Assembly (NCBI GenBank): GCA_013399895.1
Contig: VXBA01002404.1
Coordinates: 16,748-80,747 of the forward strand
Source of the DNA: Serilophus lunatus
Lineage: Eukaryota; Chordata; Aves; Passeriformes; Eurylaimidae
Reading direction: 5' to 3'
Length of the DNA: 64,000 nt
In this document: in pieces, positions 10,256 to 23,000 of the stretch
How the letters are laid out: each line of letters starts with the position of its first letter
How positions within the stretch are numbered: the stretch's first letter is position 1
Position numbers and translations under genes: made by a program
Notes under the pieces: model-generated
The model's database searches: none
Told to the model about the DNA's origin: nothing
What the model saw: the letters and a program-made list of their open reading frames with translations, nothing else

Positions 10256-11075
10256 AAAATGGCGGTTCCCACCAAAAACCACGCAGCCAGGGCCTAGGAC
10301 CTGGCAGCCACCATCACCACCAACCGCAGGGGCACTCCTGAGGCTACCAGCACCATCCACAGAGAACTCACCACTCACAGGGATCCTCAAGGGATCCCCA
10401 GGGTGGCAGCACCACTCATGGCCATTTGGAGTAGCTGCCCTGGGGCTGCCCGCTCCAGCCGCGGCCACCTCTGGTGGGGGGTGGCTCCATCGCCACCATC
10501 ACCCAGAGCTGGGGCGGCAGCAGTGGAGCTCCTGCCAGCTGTCCCAGCCACCGCCAGGACCCTCCGCGGGAGGAGCGGGCAGGGGTGACACCAGTGCCCA
10601 CCACGCTTAGTGGGACAGCCAGGGCAAGAGCCTTGGCTGCCCACCGGGAGAAGGGCCAGCACCAGTGTCCCACTCCAACCCAGAGCAGGGGCGGCGAGAG
10701 CAGCTGCAGCCCAGTGCCACTGAGATCGCACTGCCCGCGCCGCTCCACCGGTCAGCCACCTCCTCGCTGCCGGCACCACCCAGAGCTCTCCCTGTGCAGC
10801 TGCCAGCACGGGAGGGCAGCAAGCGGTCCGCACCACCTAGCCGCAGGTACACGGGATCCAGTGCCACCAGCATGGGTGACCACAGAGTATCGCTGTTCTG
10901 CTGTTGCTCTGTCCTGCCCGTTGCCGCAAGCCAGGACCACACCAGGAAAAAGGGAGTACCACACTGGGGCCAGCATCCCAGTTCCAAGCGCACATGCTGC
11001 CCTGCTTTGTCACTCTGCTGCCACCGCGTCCCCCACCCAGTGGCAGAGGACAGGTGGGAGAAGCTCCTCAGATTC
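10256..11075. promoter_or_regulatory. GC-rich, CpG-dense block
   Basis: About 800 bp of strongly GC-rich sequence in an otherwise AT-rich window, with roughly three to four dozen CpG dinucleotides by eye in 10440-11100. It contains recurring motifs, for example 'acccagagc' near 10501, 10679 and 10782 followed by GC-rich 'ggcagc' or 'gccagc' strings, so part of it may be a degenerate tandem repeat. It lies directly upstream of the minus-strand candidate unit and could be a CpG-island-like promoter. It could equally be U3 of a retroviral LTR or a GC-rich minisatellite. Several frames above 90 codons here (for example 10474-11103 plus, 10387-10836 minus) are what high GC produces and are not listed as genes. 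Confidence 0.4.
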
Positions 11076-11351
11076 CGAGACTTCGGCTTTCCTTCGTGTC
11101 TAAAAAAACCTGGTTTTACCTAACAAACATTTTCCCCCTTCCCCAGAAAAACCCCCTTTCAAACCCATAACCTCAGTGTATCACAGAACAACAACCTTTC
11201 ACCAGAGTCTGTCATCCCTCTAGACATCTCTGTGTTATGATAAATCACATCATTTTTTTGGTGGTATGATGTTAATTTGGATGCTTGCTTTTGTTAGGAT
11301 AACTAATTAAAACAACTGATAGACTTAGGGTTAACATTAGAGGAAAAAAGA

Positions 11352-11688
11352 TGTTGGGTTCCGCTCCCAATGCGGTGATTTGAGTTCCTGGTGTGAAAGG
11401 ATTTGAGGGACACGATCTTGCAGTTGCGATTAGGCTCAAGGCTTAACTCTGGCCTGAGTTTATTCAGAGCTGTCTTATATAGACAATTTGAACCCTGCAC
11501 CCAATCTCATCCTTGGCTGTTTTAAACAAAGCTTACACACTCATTGGCTCTGACCATACATGGGCTCAGATGCCTGGTTGGTTGCTGTAGTTGTCAATTA
11601 TCCTTTTGTTCTCTGCTGGGGAGGGGGCTTGTAATTTTCCACTCCTGGAAGCTTCAGGCAGCTTCCAGAGTGTTCCTGGCCCCCCATA
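11352..11688 (-). mobile_element. Solo LTR, minus strand, with 6-bp target duplication
   Basis: Read on the minus strand this has a TATATA element at 11481-11476, an AATAAA signal at 11464-11459 and a 3' end reading 'gcggaacccaaca', a typical LTR terminus. The flanks are identical 6-bp AAAAGA (11346-11351 and 11689-11694), consistent with a target site duplication. Its 5' terminus reads TAT where TGT is canonical, which a single G-to-A change explains. No internal retroviral sequence is attached, so it is a solo LTR left by recombination. The A-rich flank makes the duplication less decisive than it looks. Confidence 0.7.
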
Positions 11689-14600
11689 AAAAGACATACA
11701 GCATAAAAGCAGGACTAACAGCTCTACCTGTCAGCTGCTATAAATCACTCCCTACCTGTTTCAGTCACATCCTTTTTGACTTCAGAAGAAAAAAAAGAAA
11801 AAAAAAGCTGCACTTTTTTCCCAGTCAGGGGTTTCCCCCCCTCCCCCCAACTCATCACATTCAGGAACAAGTTAGTCAAGACTTCCAGTTACAGAAGCCA
11901 TATAGTAAGGTATCTGAAAAATTTGCTGCAATGACAGATTAATGTCAAGAATCTTGTTTGCATGAAAAAATCATGTAGTTGTTGAGCTTTATATTTTTTT
12001 TCCATTCATACCATAGAGACATCTATCTCTCATTTCTGATCCTAAAGTTTAGAGGATTTAAAATAACCAGGGAAAACACCTTTATCTTTCTGCCTCTGAA
12101 CTTCATTACTTAAGATAGGGGAACTATTTCTTCCACAGAGGTTACTATCTATAGTTCAGTTCTTGCTAACTGCGCCTGCTGCAGTATCGCCTGTGGGATT
12201 TTAAATACTTAATATAACCTTATCTAAGTAAACTGGTCTGCAGCCCAAAATAGCTAGAGAACGATTGGCGACTACTGAGTTATTTCTATCACCATTATAT
12301 CATCAAAACACCTAAATCCTAAAGCCAGAATCCTGCCTAACTCAAACTCCCTATGAAGGCAGCCAATTGCACCTAAATTTCAGGTTTCCACAGAAATACA
12401 GTGAAGAAATGGAACAGAAGGGAAAGGTTTATTAATCCCCCATGCTATGTGGCACTCAGGTACTCAGTGATAACTCATAAAACGTGTAACAAGTTCAAAG
12501 AATATTTCAAAGTTTTAGCCAGTATGCTATTAAAATAGTTTCTGGAGGCCAAACCTTGGTAATAAAGTGAAATTCATAATAGCTTTGAAAAAACCAATTC
12601 CGTGAGAAGTAAAATAAATGAATCCTGGTTATTACATATAACTGTGGAAAGATCAAATATTTCAGGATTGAAATAGAAAAATATATCTATTTTAAAACAA
12701 ACCAATGAATCAACCAGCAGATTCACACATGTAAGCTGCAAGACATTGTTAGCAATTAACTTGGTGATATGCAATGCAGGGAGGAGAATGGTAGAGAAAT
12801 GTGAATTGATTTTGATTATAACTTACAATTCAAAGGATATGTGAAGATTCATTGAAGAAAGGGGAAAAGAAACACATTTCTAAAACAAGAATGACTAGAA
12901 AATGGTTACCTGTGAAGTCAATCAGCACAGACAAAGCTTATTTATTCCAGCAAATTTGTACTTGCTTCTTTTGCATGTGTACAGTTTTGGCAAACCACTT
13001 TACATAACAACTATTCTTTGAAAAGAATAAGTTTGCAACATCATTTCTATTCAATAATAAAGCACCAACTTCCATTAAAACTATAGAAAATAGATTTATT
13101 AAACCATCAGCTAAACAAAAAAAAAGTCAGATTTCAACTACTGTCAATCATTTTTTCTGTTTAAAAATGATAGTAGCAAAGCCTTTTTTCCCCTAGAAAT
13201 GTTGATTATATTTCTTATCAGCAGTTTTGAAAAATATAAGCTGAAAACTCCTGAAAATACACGAACAGTTGTCAAAGAGATTTTCAATTGAATATCTTTA
13301 AATGCAACGTATTTTTTACCTCTTCGTAGTGAAGTGCAACTTAGCCATCAAAATACTAATATTGAACTGTTGTGTGCATGTTGTGAGCTACTTAATTACA
13401 ACAACTGAATTTTTCACCTACTGGCTAAAAACTATCAGATCAGTCATTTTAATTGCCAATGATAAGTGACACTCAAGAAATTATTACTGCCGACTAGATT
13501 AGATGAGCCCCATACTACTATGCCTTTTCCTTTTTTTACAAAGTAAATATATATTAGAAGTACAATTTTTTTGCTAGACACTCATTGTCAGACAGTTTTT
13601 CAAGTTTTCTAGAACTGGTGCCCTAGTCCCTGCACAAGAAGCCAGGAACAGCAACTACACCGGCTACCCAGTAAACAGAATCTTGTACTTCACAAAAAAT
13701 AAGCTAAAACAAACAAGCAAAATGTTTAAATAAATAGGTTTTATTGAAGAGGGAAAAGAGAAAACATGATTATGTTATGTTTGGGAAAATGTGCATATTC
13801 TCTGAAAAGCAAAATGCTTTTCAGAAGAGAGGGGGATATTCCCAAATGAGCCATTCTCCTTTAGTGGTGCATAACTGCTCTAGTAATGAGCCGTGGCTGA
13901 ATCTCAGATTCTCATGAGCCCAAATGACAGAGTACTAATGACAATAAAAATTATATGTCCTCTGGGTTCATGCTATTGGGTTAAGAGGTCTTGTTCAGGT
14001 CTGCTCAATTCAATGGTGTATTTTACTGCTGATTCTTCTCCACTGACCAGGCTTAGTAACTCAGCTGTATTTGCTGTATATCAGCTGTGCATGTGATTAC
14101 AAAGGAAATCTCTCACCATCTAGGCTTGTGGCCGGCTGCTTTCTGTGCTACTCCTTCTCATGACCAGTTTCCTCATCAGCTGTGTGTGTTGCCTAGTCCT
14201 AATGAACCAAACTACGTGCATACCTTCACAATGTTTTATTCCTTAAGAGCGAGACAGCAGTGAGGTGGGGCCACAAGCAGCCCCTCTTGAGCAAACCTTT
14301 TCTTTCCTTTCAAAAAAAAAATTACCAAGCTTTCCTTGCCTAAAATTTCTGACATATGGACCGCAAAGCTGTGTTTTCAAGTTATCTGTTTCTACCATTA
14401 TACATGGCGAGCAAGCATTTGCTTGCTTGTATTTCTCCAGCATAATTATAAACCTCACATTTTCTTCAACTTTTAAACTAACTGGCTTGAATAGAAATGC
14501 CTCCAGATGTATCATGATCCATAAATCAACCTGTTTCATTGTGTCCATTGGACTATTCTGCCCTGCCTTTCTAGTAGAACTTGAAAGCTGTTACAGGCTT

Positions 14601-16574
14601 CCATCTCACTGGAGATAAAGGAAAGATCAACATTTCTCCCCAGGCTTCAAGCTGCCAGGTTTACACAGGATTATTCTTGCACTCTCTGGGAAAAACAAAC
14701 AAAGAAACAAAAACAAAATAATAATAAAAACACACATAAACATACCAGATAATAATTTCAAAACTAGTACTTTCTATGGAGTGAAAGTTGTCTGGAGATA
14801 CAAGAACACTGTCCTGATTCACAACTCAGAATGCATCTCACTATGGAAAAATACATGGAAAGACAGTTTTGGTGAAAGTTAAGTCATGTGCTGTGGGACA
14901 AAGTCTTATTAAGTAGCTCTTCTTTTCTCACTGCCATCTGAATAGAATAGGCATGTAAATTTAAAGGTGACACAACTTACTTCTACAAAAACAAACTGAA
15001 TGCTGTATAAAGCAATATAAAAACCACAAATATGAAACTAAAAATATGAAACTAAAAAAAATGAAATCAATTTCTTGCATGAAAGACAACTTATCTCACA
15101 AGATGAGTAATCCATTGAGTGGAGCAATAAAGCAATACTCTGCTGCTGAATGGTGATGAGAGCAGGAGAATGGACTTCATCATACAGTGTCATACTGCTC
15201 AGACAGCAAGGCAGAAAACATTCTTTTCATCTTGCACTGTATCTAGACACTCCATGTACATAGTTAATGTTGTTTTTCTCTTAGCTTATGTCCAATTTTC
15301 TCTTAGTTTAAGTTCATTTTGTGTACAAATATATTGTGCACCAAGTCTATTTTTTTTTCTCATCTCCTCACTATGCAAACAGCTCTGGGAATAAATAGTT
15401 TTTACTGTTTGAAGCTTCATGAACAAGGGTATCATCAACTACTCCTGCTGCACAGGAATTTGTACTGAGGGGATAAAAGTAATAGCAGGGGGAAAAAGTG
15501 GACTCACGGCATGAATTGTGCATTTTGGCCACAACAACAGAAGCTAAAGGAGTACCCTGAGGCATCCAGTCTTATTTCCAGAACAGATATTTTTTTCTGT
15601 TTCAGTTAAAATTATTATCAATAGGGTAAGACCTATAAAAAGAAGAGTTGCTTTTGTCCTTTGTGGTAAAACAGGAAGAATGATACATATCCTCCTGCTA
15701 TGCTTTGAGGATGCCTGCTGCACAGTGAGAAAATGTCCTCTGGATCTTCTCATGAGCTCTCATTTTTGAGCTCAAAGAATGATTCTAAATGTAATCTGCC
15801 CTGAAAGGCACTCCCTGTCTTCAGCATTTACCCTACTTGCTTTCGTTTTGTGTTATGCTTTCTGGAATTTGTCAGGGTCAAGGAAGAAAGGGTTTCCTAT
15901 ATGAGTTGATATGTCCTGAAGCTTTTTTGTTTGCTTGGTTTGTTTGTTTTTTTTCTTTTTGGGGGAGGGGGAGGCAGGGTGTTTGTTTGTTTGTTGGGGG
16001 GAGGGGTTATTTCTGTAAAATATACAAAAGGAATTTAATTGATGTTTAAGAAACAACAATGTTAAGCCAGCTGCCCATAGGAAACATGCTTGGCTACTTC
16101 TCAATGCTACGAAAAAGCCTTGCAGCAAAGACTATGCAGCTGAATGAAGACTCAAGCTGGCATGATGAAGCTTTTGAATCAACTTAGCCACCAGCTTTGC
16201 AACTAGTGTCTCAAAGTGGGTGAGACAAATACCTGGCTGAATATTTGGTCTTAATCTTTCCCTCTCCCTCATCTGTGGGGATGCAGGCACCCTTTTTAAA
16301 GCAGACAAGCCTTTTAAAATTCTCTGCTGAAAGCTTAAATAAGTGCTTTCCCCAAGCTTTTGGCAATCCTTCAATGAATTAAACAGAACAGTGCCTGCAC
16401 AAGTTTTGTTATCCTTTTCCATGATGCACCACTGGAATACTGTTTCCTTTTTACTTGAAAATAAGCCCAAATGCCATTCATGATCACAGATGGAAAAATA
16501 TCAGCAAAAAAACTGACTCCGTTTTCCAGCCATCTCAGTTATGCAACAAATGTAAATAAATCCATGATCATAAA
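11689..16574. other. Long AT-rich stretch, nothing recognised
   Basis: Contains C/T- and A-rich low-complexity runs near 11790-11850 and a G/T-rich low-complexity patch at 15930-16010. All frames of 60-132 codons lack recognisable domains. No gene or dispersed repeat identified. Confidence 0.5.
15029..15056. repeat. 14-bp tandem duplication, two copies
   Basis: 'aatatgaaactaaa' occurs twice in direct succession without mismatch, followed by a decayed third partial copy. Confidence 0.8.
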
Positions 16575-16840
16575 CATAGAATCATAGAATCACTTGTGTA
16601 GAAAGGACCCTTAAGATCACTGAGTCCAGCTGCAAACTTACCACTCCTAAGTCCATCACTAAGCCATGTCCTTAAGTGCCACGTCTGCACATCTTTTTAT
16701 AACCTCCAGAAACTATGACTCAACCACTTCACTAGGCAGCCTGTTACAACATTTGGCAACTGTTCTGATGAAACAACTTTTTCTAATACATTAACTAAAC
16801 CTCTTCTGGCAAAACTTGAGGCCATTTTGTCTTGTCATAC
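16575..16840 (-). mobile_element. CR1 LINE 3' end, minus strand
   Basis: Starts with 'atagaatcatagaatcac', the reverse complement of a CR1 terminus. It continues through 'ccttaagatcactgagtcc', 'aagccatgtccttaagtgcc' and 'aaacttgaggccatttt', all reverse-complement CR1 3' UTR and ORF2-end landmarks. It is 5'-truncated exactly where the next CR1 begins. Its sequence differs from the neighbour enough to be another subfamily. Confidence 0.88.
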
Positions 16841-16844
16841 AACC

Positions 16845-17440
16845 ACAGAAATATAGAATCTCATAGGTTGGAAGGTACCTTAAAGATCATGCAGTTCCAA
16901 CCTTCTGCCATGAACAGGGGCGTCTTCCCCTGCCCAGCCTGGCCTTGGACACTTCCAGGAATGGGGCATCCACAACTTCTCTGGGGAACCTGCTCCAGTG
17001 TCTCACCACTTTCAGAAAGAAGAATTATCCTGTCACTTGTTACTGGGAAAAAGAGACTAAGTCCATTGTATAGAGTGACATGATCTCCTCTGAGCCTCTT
17101 TTTCTCCAAGCTAAACAACCCCAGCTCCCTCAGCTGTTCCTCAAGGGACTTGTCCTTCAGACCCTTCACTAGCTTAATTTCTCTTCTCTGAACACGCTTC
17201 AGCACCTCAATGTCTTTCTGGTAGTAAGGTGACAAAAACTGAATACAGAACTCAAGATGTGGCCTCACTAGTGCCGCACAGGGTTGGGGGATGCCTAGCA
17301 GTACAGGGGCTTGAGATATCACTGCCCTAGTCCCGTTGACCACACTGTTTTTCATAGAAGCCAGGATGTCATTGGCCTTCTTGGCCACCTGGGCACACTG
17401 CTGAGTCATGTTCAACGGGCTGTCAACCAGCACTCCCACA
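16845..17440 (-). mobile_element. CR1 LINE, 5'-truncated, minus strand
   Basis: Begins with the CR1 3' terminus in reverse ('ataggttggaaggtacctta') and extends through the 3' UTR ('cccagcctggccttggacac') into the C-terminal third of ORF2. The match is lost shortly after the segment encoding LVDSPLNMTQQCAQ. A local insertion or duplication of about 20 bp near 17275-17305 interrupts the usual 'gccgagtacagggg' equivalent. Confidence 0.9.
16861..17439 (-). pseudogene. CR1 ORF2 C-terminal relic (192 codons open)
   Basis: Encodes the recognisable ORF2 C-terminal motifs MGVLVDSPLNMTQQCAQVA, VQRREIKLVKGL and ELGLFSLEKKRLRGD. All reverse-transcriptase catalytic motifs lie upstream and are absent. The last ~60 residues are translated from normally non-coding or out-of-frame CR1 sequence, so the downstream part of the open frame is accidental. 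Not functional. Confidence 0.85.
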
Positions 17441-20023
17441 CCCCGTGTGGATGGATGGCCCCATTCATTACACTCCCAGCAGTGAAATGTGCTCTAAGAC
17501 CATGCTGTCACACTGGATAATACTAGCTGAGAAAGCTGTATTACTTGATGAGCAATGAAAACCTACATATAGCCACGTGAATGTCAACCATTTATTGAAC
17601 AGATTCAAGTCTATTTAGCACATGCAATATTGGAAGAAAAGTAAGAAAGTTTTCAAAAATTTTAAACTCTTATTATTCTGTATTAAACTATAGTTTCTGA
17701 TACTGGTCAAAATGTATTTCATTCCCAGTTCATCCATCAGTTACACTTACACATTACACAGCTCTGTCAGAGAATCATCAAGTGTAAGTGTCTTACATTC
17801 ATGAAATAAAAGAAACATGGAAGCGCAATTTTCGATTTCTTTTCCTCAGTTGTCTCAGGTTTTAAAGAAAGCAGAGGGGAGATTTTTCTTAGATGGAGTT
17901 TTGCTATTGTAGTTGAGAATGTTTAAGACACTCTGACACCTGGGTAGACAAAAACATAATGTTCACAGACCTTGCAAGAACATAATTACAGTTCCTTCCT
18001 GCTGCTTTAAAATGTGCACACCTTCCATTTCATGGCTGCACATCGGACATGGAAATGGGAGTATTTTAAAGTGATGGTAGTGGAAAGTGCTCTCATTACA
18101 TGCACATTTGCTCTCATCCTTACCTATTGCTTCTCACTATTGCTGGAAACACTAAACCTCAGAAGATTACAGTTTTTTTGCCCTGAATCTTGAAGCTTAA
18201 GCTTATTTTTCTTTCTGAGTTTTAATTTAAATTAAAATGTGTTTAATAATTCTTTGTCTCCCCTCATTTTTTATTTTTTTTGTATCAGCTGAGATTCTTG
18301 ATGGTTTTCTAGTTACTACAAGTTTCTTTAAGCAACTGTTTCCAAAGAGCCACACAAATAGAGTGATATACCCTTTAGAGTTTTTGTAAAGTTCTCTCCA
18401 AGAAGAGAGGGACTTTTATGTTATATTAATGCATTGGCTCAGCAATATCTTCTTTGCTGAACAACAAAACAACTTTCTTAAATCTCTTACCCTGAGGCAA
18501 GGACAAAAAAAGCTAGTTTGAGTTAAAGTATGGGATTCAGGTGTCACTGTGCCAGCAGAGTTTAGCACAGCAGACAGTGGCTAATGAAGTGCTCCTTTAT
18601 GCAAGGAGGATTTCAAGTCACTTAAAACATTTCTTCTTCTGTTACCAAAGCTTATCAAGTTCCAGAGGTTTTAAAATGTCCACATGGGAGATTCAATTCA
18701 TCGAGATGCTTTAATCAATTATGTTAAAAAATATTCAAAACCAGTGAAAACTTATCCAGCTGAATAATATTCTACATAGAATAATGAAAGAAACTAAATA
18801 TCCATGGAGCTACTGGCACAGTGCTGAAGGTCGGGATTCCTTTGCTATTGGGAGTATTTACACTGTTTACATAATATGGTTATGAATGTAGACATCCAGG
18901 CTTGATTTCCAAGTAAACAGCAAGGAAAACTGGGAGGTACTTGAAAGTTAGGTATTTGAAACAGAATTATAAAAGCTCATCATTGCATTCAAAAACTAAA
19001 TCATAATTAATCCACCATAATCGATACTCCAGTCACAGAAAAACAAATTTTATCAGCAATTTATTCTGCTCTCCTCTTTGGACTAGCAGTGTCAAAGAGA
19101 CCAACAGAGTTCTATTGTTGAAAATCAGATAAGTTGTAGGGAAACTACACATGACAAAAGAGAACTTGGACAATAACAATGAAGTTAACATAAACAACCT
19201 AAATCCAGTGCAGTAATTTTCTATTAATTGATTAACTGTTAAAATAAATAGATGTATTTGAATTATTGCTAAACAGAATGAAAACAATTGTGATAGGATT
19301 TCATGCCACAATAAGAATTGCAAATGGAGAGAAGATACAGCATTTTATCTTATATGGAGTCCAGAGGAGAGTATTGATATATGTTTAAATCACCTCCAAA
19401 AAGATCAATATGTATTATGACAGATGCACAGTTCATTATTCCCCTTGACCAACAGAAGCAATGAAATATGCAGTAGACAGGCGTAAACATTGACATACTA
19501 CTGTTTGGGGGCATAAATATGCCTCCTGAAAAAGAAGAGGTCCTCCTTTAAAAAATGGAGTATTAGAAGTAAATCCATTCACTGCAGAGAGTCCATTTTA
19601 AGAAAATTATGTCTTTTAAGTGGAGACAGGAAGCTATGAGGCCTCACCCAAACAGATCTTTTGGGACACGAAAAGAGAGTCTAAATCTGCCATGGAGACC
19701 TGCATATATGATGTTTCATTTAATTAGTATAAACCTGGACCAAACAGCAGTCTCTGTTATAAAATGACCCATTGGAGTGACACTAATCTGAAGCCTCCTA
19801 CAGCTATTCTCTTCCTAAGTAATGAGAATAATTGCTTGCACTGCAACTGGTATAGCCTTGTCTCTAAAGAAGTCCAACTGCATATGAGCATTTACAGTCA
19901 TAAAAGAAGGACTTATGTAACACAATTATTCAGAATCTTTGTAAAATTTTTAAATGTTACCAACCATTCTGGTGCCTAATTTTGACAATTACCTAAAGAT
20001 TTAAAGCATGAAAAGGAACCAAT

Positions 20024-20044
20024 TCATAAATAAATAAATAAATA
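20024..20044. repeat. (AAAT)n microsatellite
   Basis: About five tandem AAAT units. Confidence 0.85.
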
Positions 20045-23000
20045 CTTATGTTAAAGCCAGTTGCATGTGGCTAAGGATGCAATGAGGGAAGTTTTTTAAA
20101 GTTTTTTAGCTTTTCCATCTTGTATAAAGGCTTAATGGCACGAGAGATCTTTGAGCCAAAATGATGTTGTCTTGGTGAGGTCAAGCTGCTGCTGAGGTAG
20201 CAATGCAAACTGCCATAAAATTTTTGAATATAGATGGTCTTAATCAAGGAGGAAAACTCATGTCATGTTTCATTGCTGGCTTTTCAGTGGTGAGAGGTAA
20301 ATCCTCTATCTGGTCTATACGGCAGCATGGAATATATGCCAACAGGAAAAGCTCCTAGGAAAGCTCTTCCACAACTGCAAGGTGGTAAGGCAGAGCAGTG
20401 CAGAGCTGCAGCTGGACCGGCAGCCTTGTTGGAAAGTGTCTTATTCTGCACTCAGAGCTGCCTTGGCTCCTGCAGGTATCACTCCCAATGACAAGTGCAG
20501 AGACATTATCACAACAGAGGCTCAGAAATAATCTTTAGCCCCACCTTCATTTCCAGTACCTGAAGCACACAAAATAGGACCTTTCCAACCAACTTGGACA
20601 TATCTTTAACCCATGGAAGACATCAAGCATCTCCAGGAAACCACCCACTCACACACAAAAGCTGAACTGTCCACTGAAGCTCTGTCTGTCACCCATTTTC
20701 TCTTTTCCTCCCCCTCATCCTATGGGAGATATGACCTCACTTCTATTAAAGATGCCTAGCTGATCTGGCATAAATGTGCAACTTAGATTTTAATACCAAG
20801 TCTGGGAAAAAACCCACAATATACTGTTAATTTCCGGTCATGGAGGAAGGAGGTGATTCTTCATAATTTTCAAAATATTCCGGGCTGTTGGCTGAAAGAA
20901 CACCCTGAGTAATGGTGGTCAATCAGTGCAGCAAGCAAACTGCCCTTAACTGACTGCCAGGCAGAAGCAGCTACTGCCAGCACCCATTAAAAAAAAAATC
21001 CCAATGTGCTCGTTATTTAATCAGCAGCCATACACCTTGTGCTAACTGTATATCACTGATCAACTAATGGATGTTAGTTTTTCCCTCAAGAAAGCAATAA
21101 AGTGGTACATAAAAGTTATACTGAATGTCAGTGCATATGAGTAATAGATTTTAATGTTTTCAGCTCCTTAGAGGGGAAAAAAAATCAATTTCTGAGTAAA
21201 AGTTTGATAATTTTACACAAAGTTCATTCCCACAAAAAATATTCAAACATTTTAATCTAAAAACAAACAACAGCAATAACTTTTTCATCTAAATTGACCT
21301 AAAATGTTGTTTAGACTTTTTTTGAATTCTTTCCTGTAGCTTTAATACAGCAAAGACCTAGCAGCCCCATGAATGGATGACTTATAAAGAAATTAATTAA
21401 TTTTTAGTGTATAATATTTTATTTCCTCAATTTACTGCCTAAATACAAAAGATGCTGTTGTAGGTTTGAATTTCACTTGAATGAAAAAGCTTACAGATAC
21501 GGTGCAAATTTACATTTGGAAAAGAAATGGCTTGGCAGCTGAGAGTGTGCCCTGGAATTATGGCCTTTCACTACAGCTTCCATCCAAACAATTTAGATCC
21601 TTCATGCTCTCTATCTTAGGTATTTGTAACACACCTATTATCTTCATATCTAAACTCCTCAGATCAGGAATTTTGCTGGATTAGATGCCAAGTGAGACAA
21701 AGTCACACAAGTATGCTACTCCTGAGTCACTGTCAATAAGCAAAGGAGTCTGTTAACTGTAACCACTGGCATAAAGGGAATAGCAAAGAGATGTAGGGCA
21801 AAAGAGACCTACAAAGGGAACAAAACAAAAATGATAAGGAGGAAAGCAAAATCCACCTCCGAGAAACAGAAGGAGGGAGACGCCAGGCCCTGGAGACTGA
21901 AGTGTTAAGGTTTGAAGTGAGAAAGCCAGAGCACTTCTCAGAGATGTTGCCTTGGAAAATCTCTGTACATCAGGTGTAAACCAGGTTGAATCTAGTCAAA
22001 AAAGGGGTTTGATAATTCAAGAGAATGTATAAAATTTTTTAGATTTTCCTCATTGAAGACCTGCCAATAGTTGTCAACTGAAGCTTTCCAGATCCTTTTC
22101 TGTCCAATTTCTGTTAAGCTCCACGTTTCAGCAGTACTAAGAGAAAAATGAACTATTTTTATTCTCTTGCTTTCTTTCCCAATTAGAAGCAAGGATGAAA
22201 AAACACTAGGAAAATACATGTATAATTGGCACATTTGATTGATGTGTTACTCCATGGTTCCCAATTATCTGTCCAAGAAGGCTAGTAGCTAATCATTCTG
22301 TTCAACATTTCAAAATGCATTGAGGCCTGAGACAAAAGCCTTACAGGAAAAAATAGAGAAAACATTAACACAGTATAAGATTTTAAAGCCAAGATAACCC
22401 TCATACATGATGCAAAATCTAATCAATTGTAATGTCAAAATATGTATCCCCTTCCAAACAAATTTCTTTTGAGAGCTATGGTTTCATAGCTCTTTGCAAA
22501 ACAATACCCCAATCGGGGCTGCCCTATCCTCACCTTTTATGTAAACAGCTGGTTACAACACACTTCCAAGGAAGGATCTGATCTGACTTCTTCCCATTTG
22601 ATTACAGAATTTAAGTGCGCCATTTAAACTGCTTTTCTCTTCTGAAGTTTGCTTGGGAGGGAAGATTTAATTATTGGTTTAGAAGGTTTTTCAGCAGTAA
22701 TTTGTTTTACAGAACACTTAGTTTTTCCTGAAAAACCTGAGTCACTCCTCACCTTCTCTTCCTCCCTCAAATTCTTCCATGTACAAATAGCTGAAAAACA
22801 GTTCCATACAGACACAACATTCAGAGACATGTCCAGGGAAATAGTTCCTACAGTAGAAGGATGAAATTCTTACATGTTCAAGCCTAATATATCCAACAGA
22901 CTAACTGGCAGCAAAGGGGGACACTTTGTATTTATAGTAACAGAGATGTCCACCATATATTACATTGAAACTGATTATCACTCATCCTTGCCCCTGGATA

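Noticed and set aside
10474..11103. 209-codon plus-strand frame and several overlapping frames on both strands
   Set aside because: High GC removes stop codons in several frames at once; the peptides are low-complexity Ala/Pro/Ser/Arg strings without a domain.
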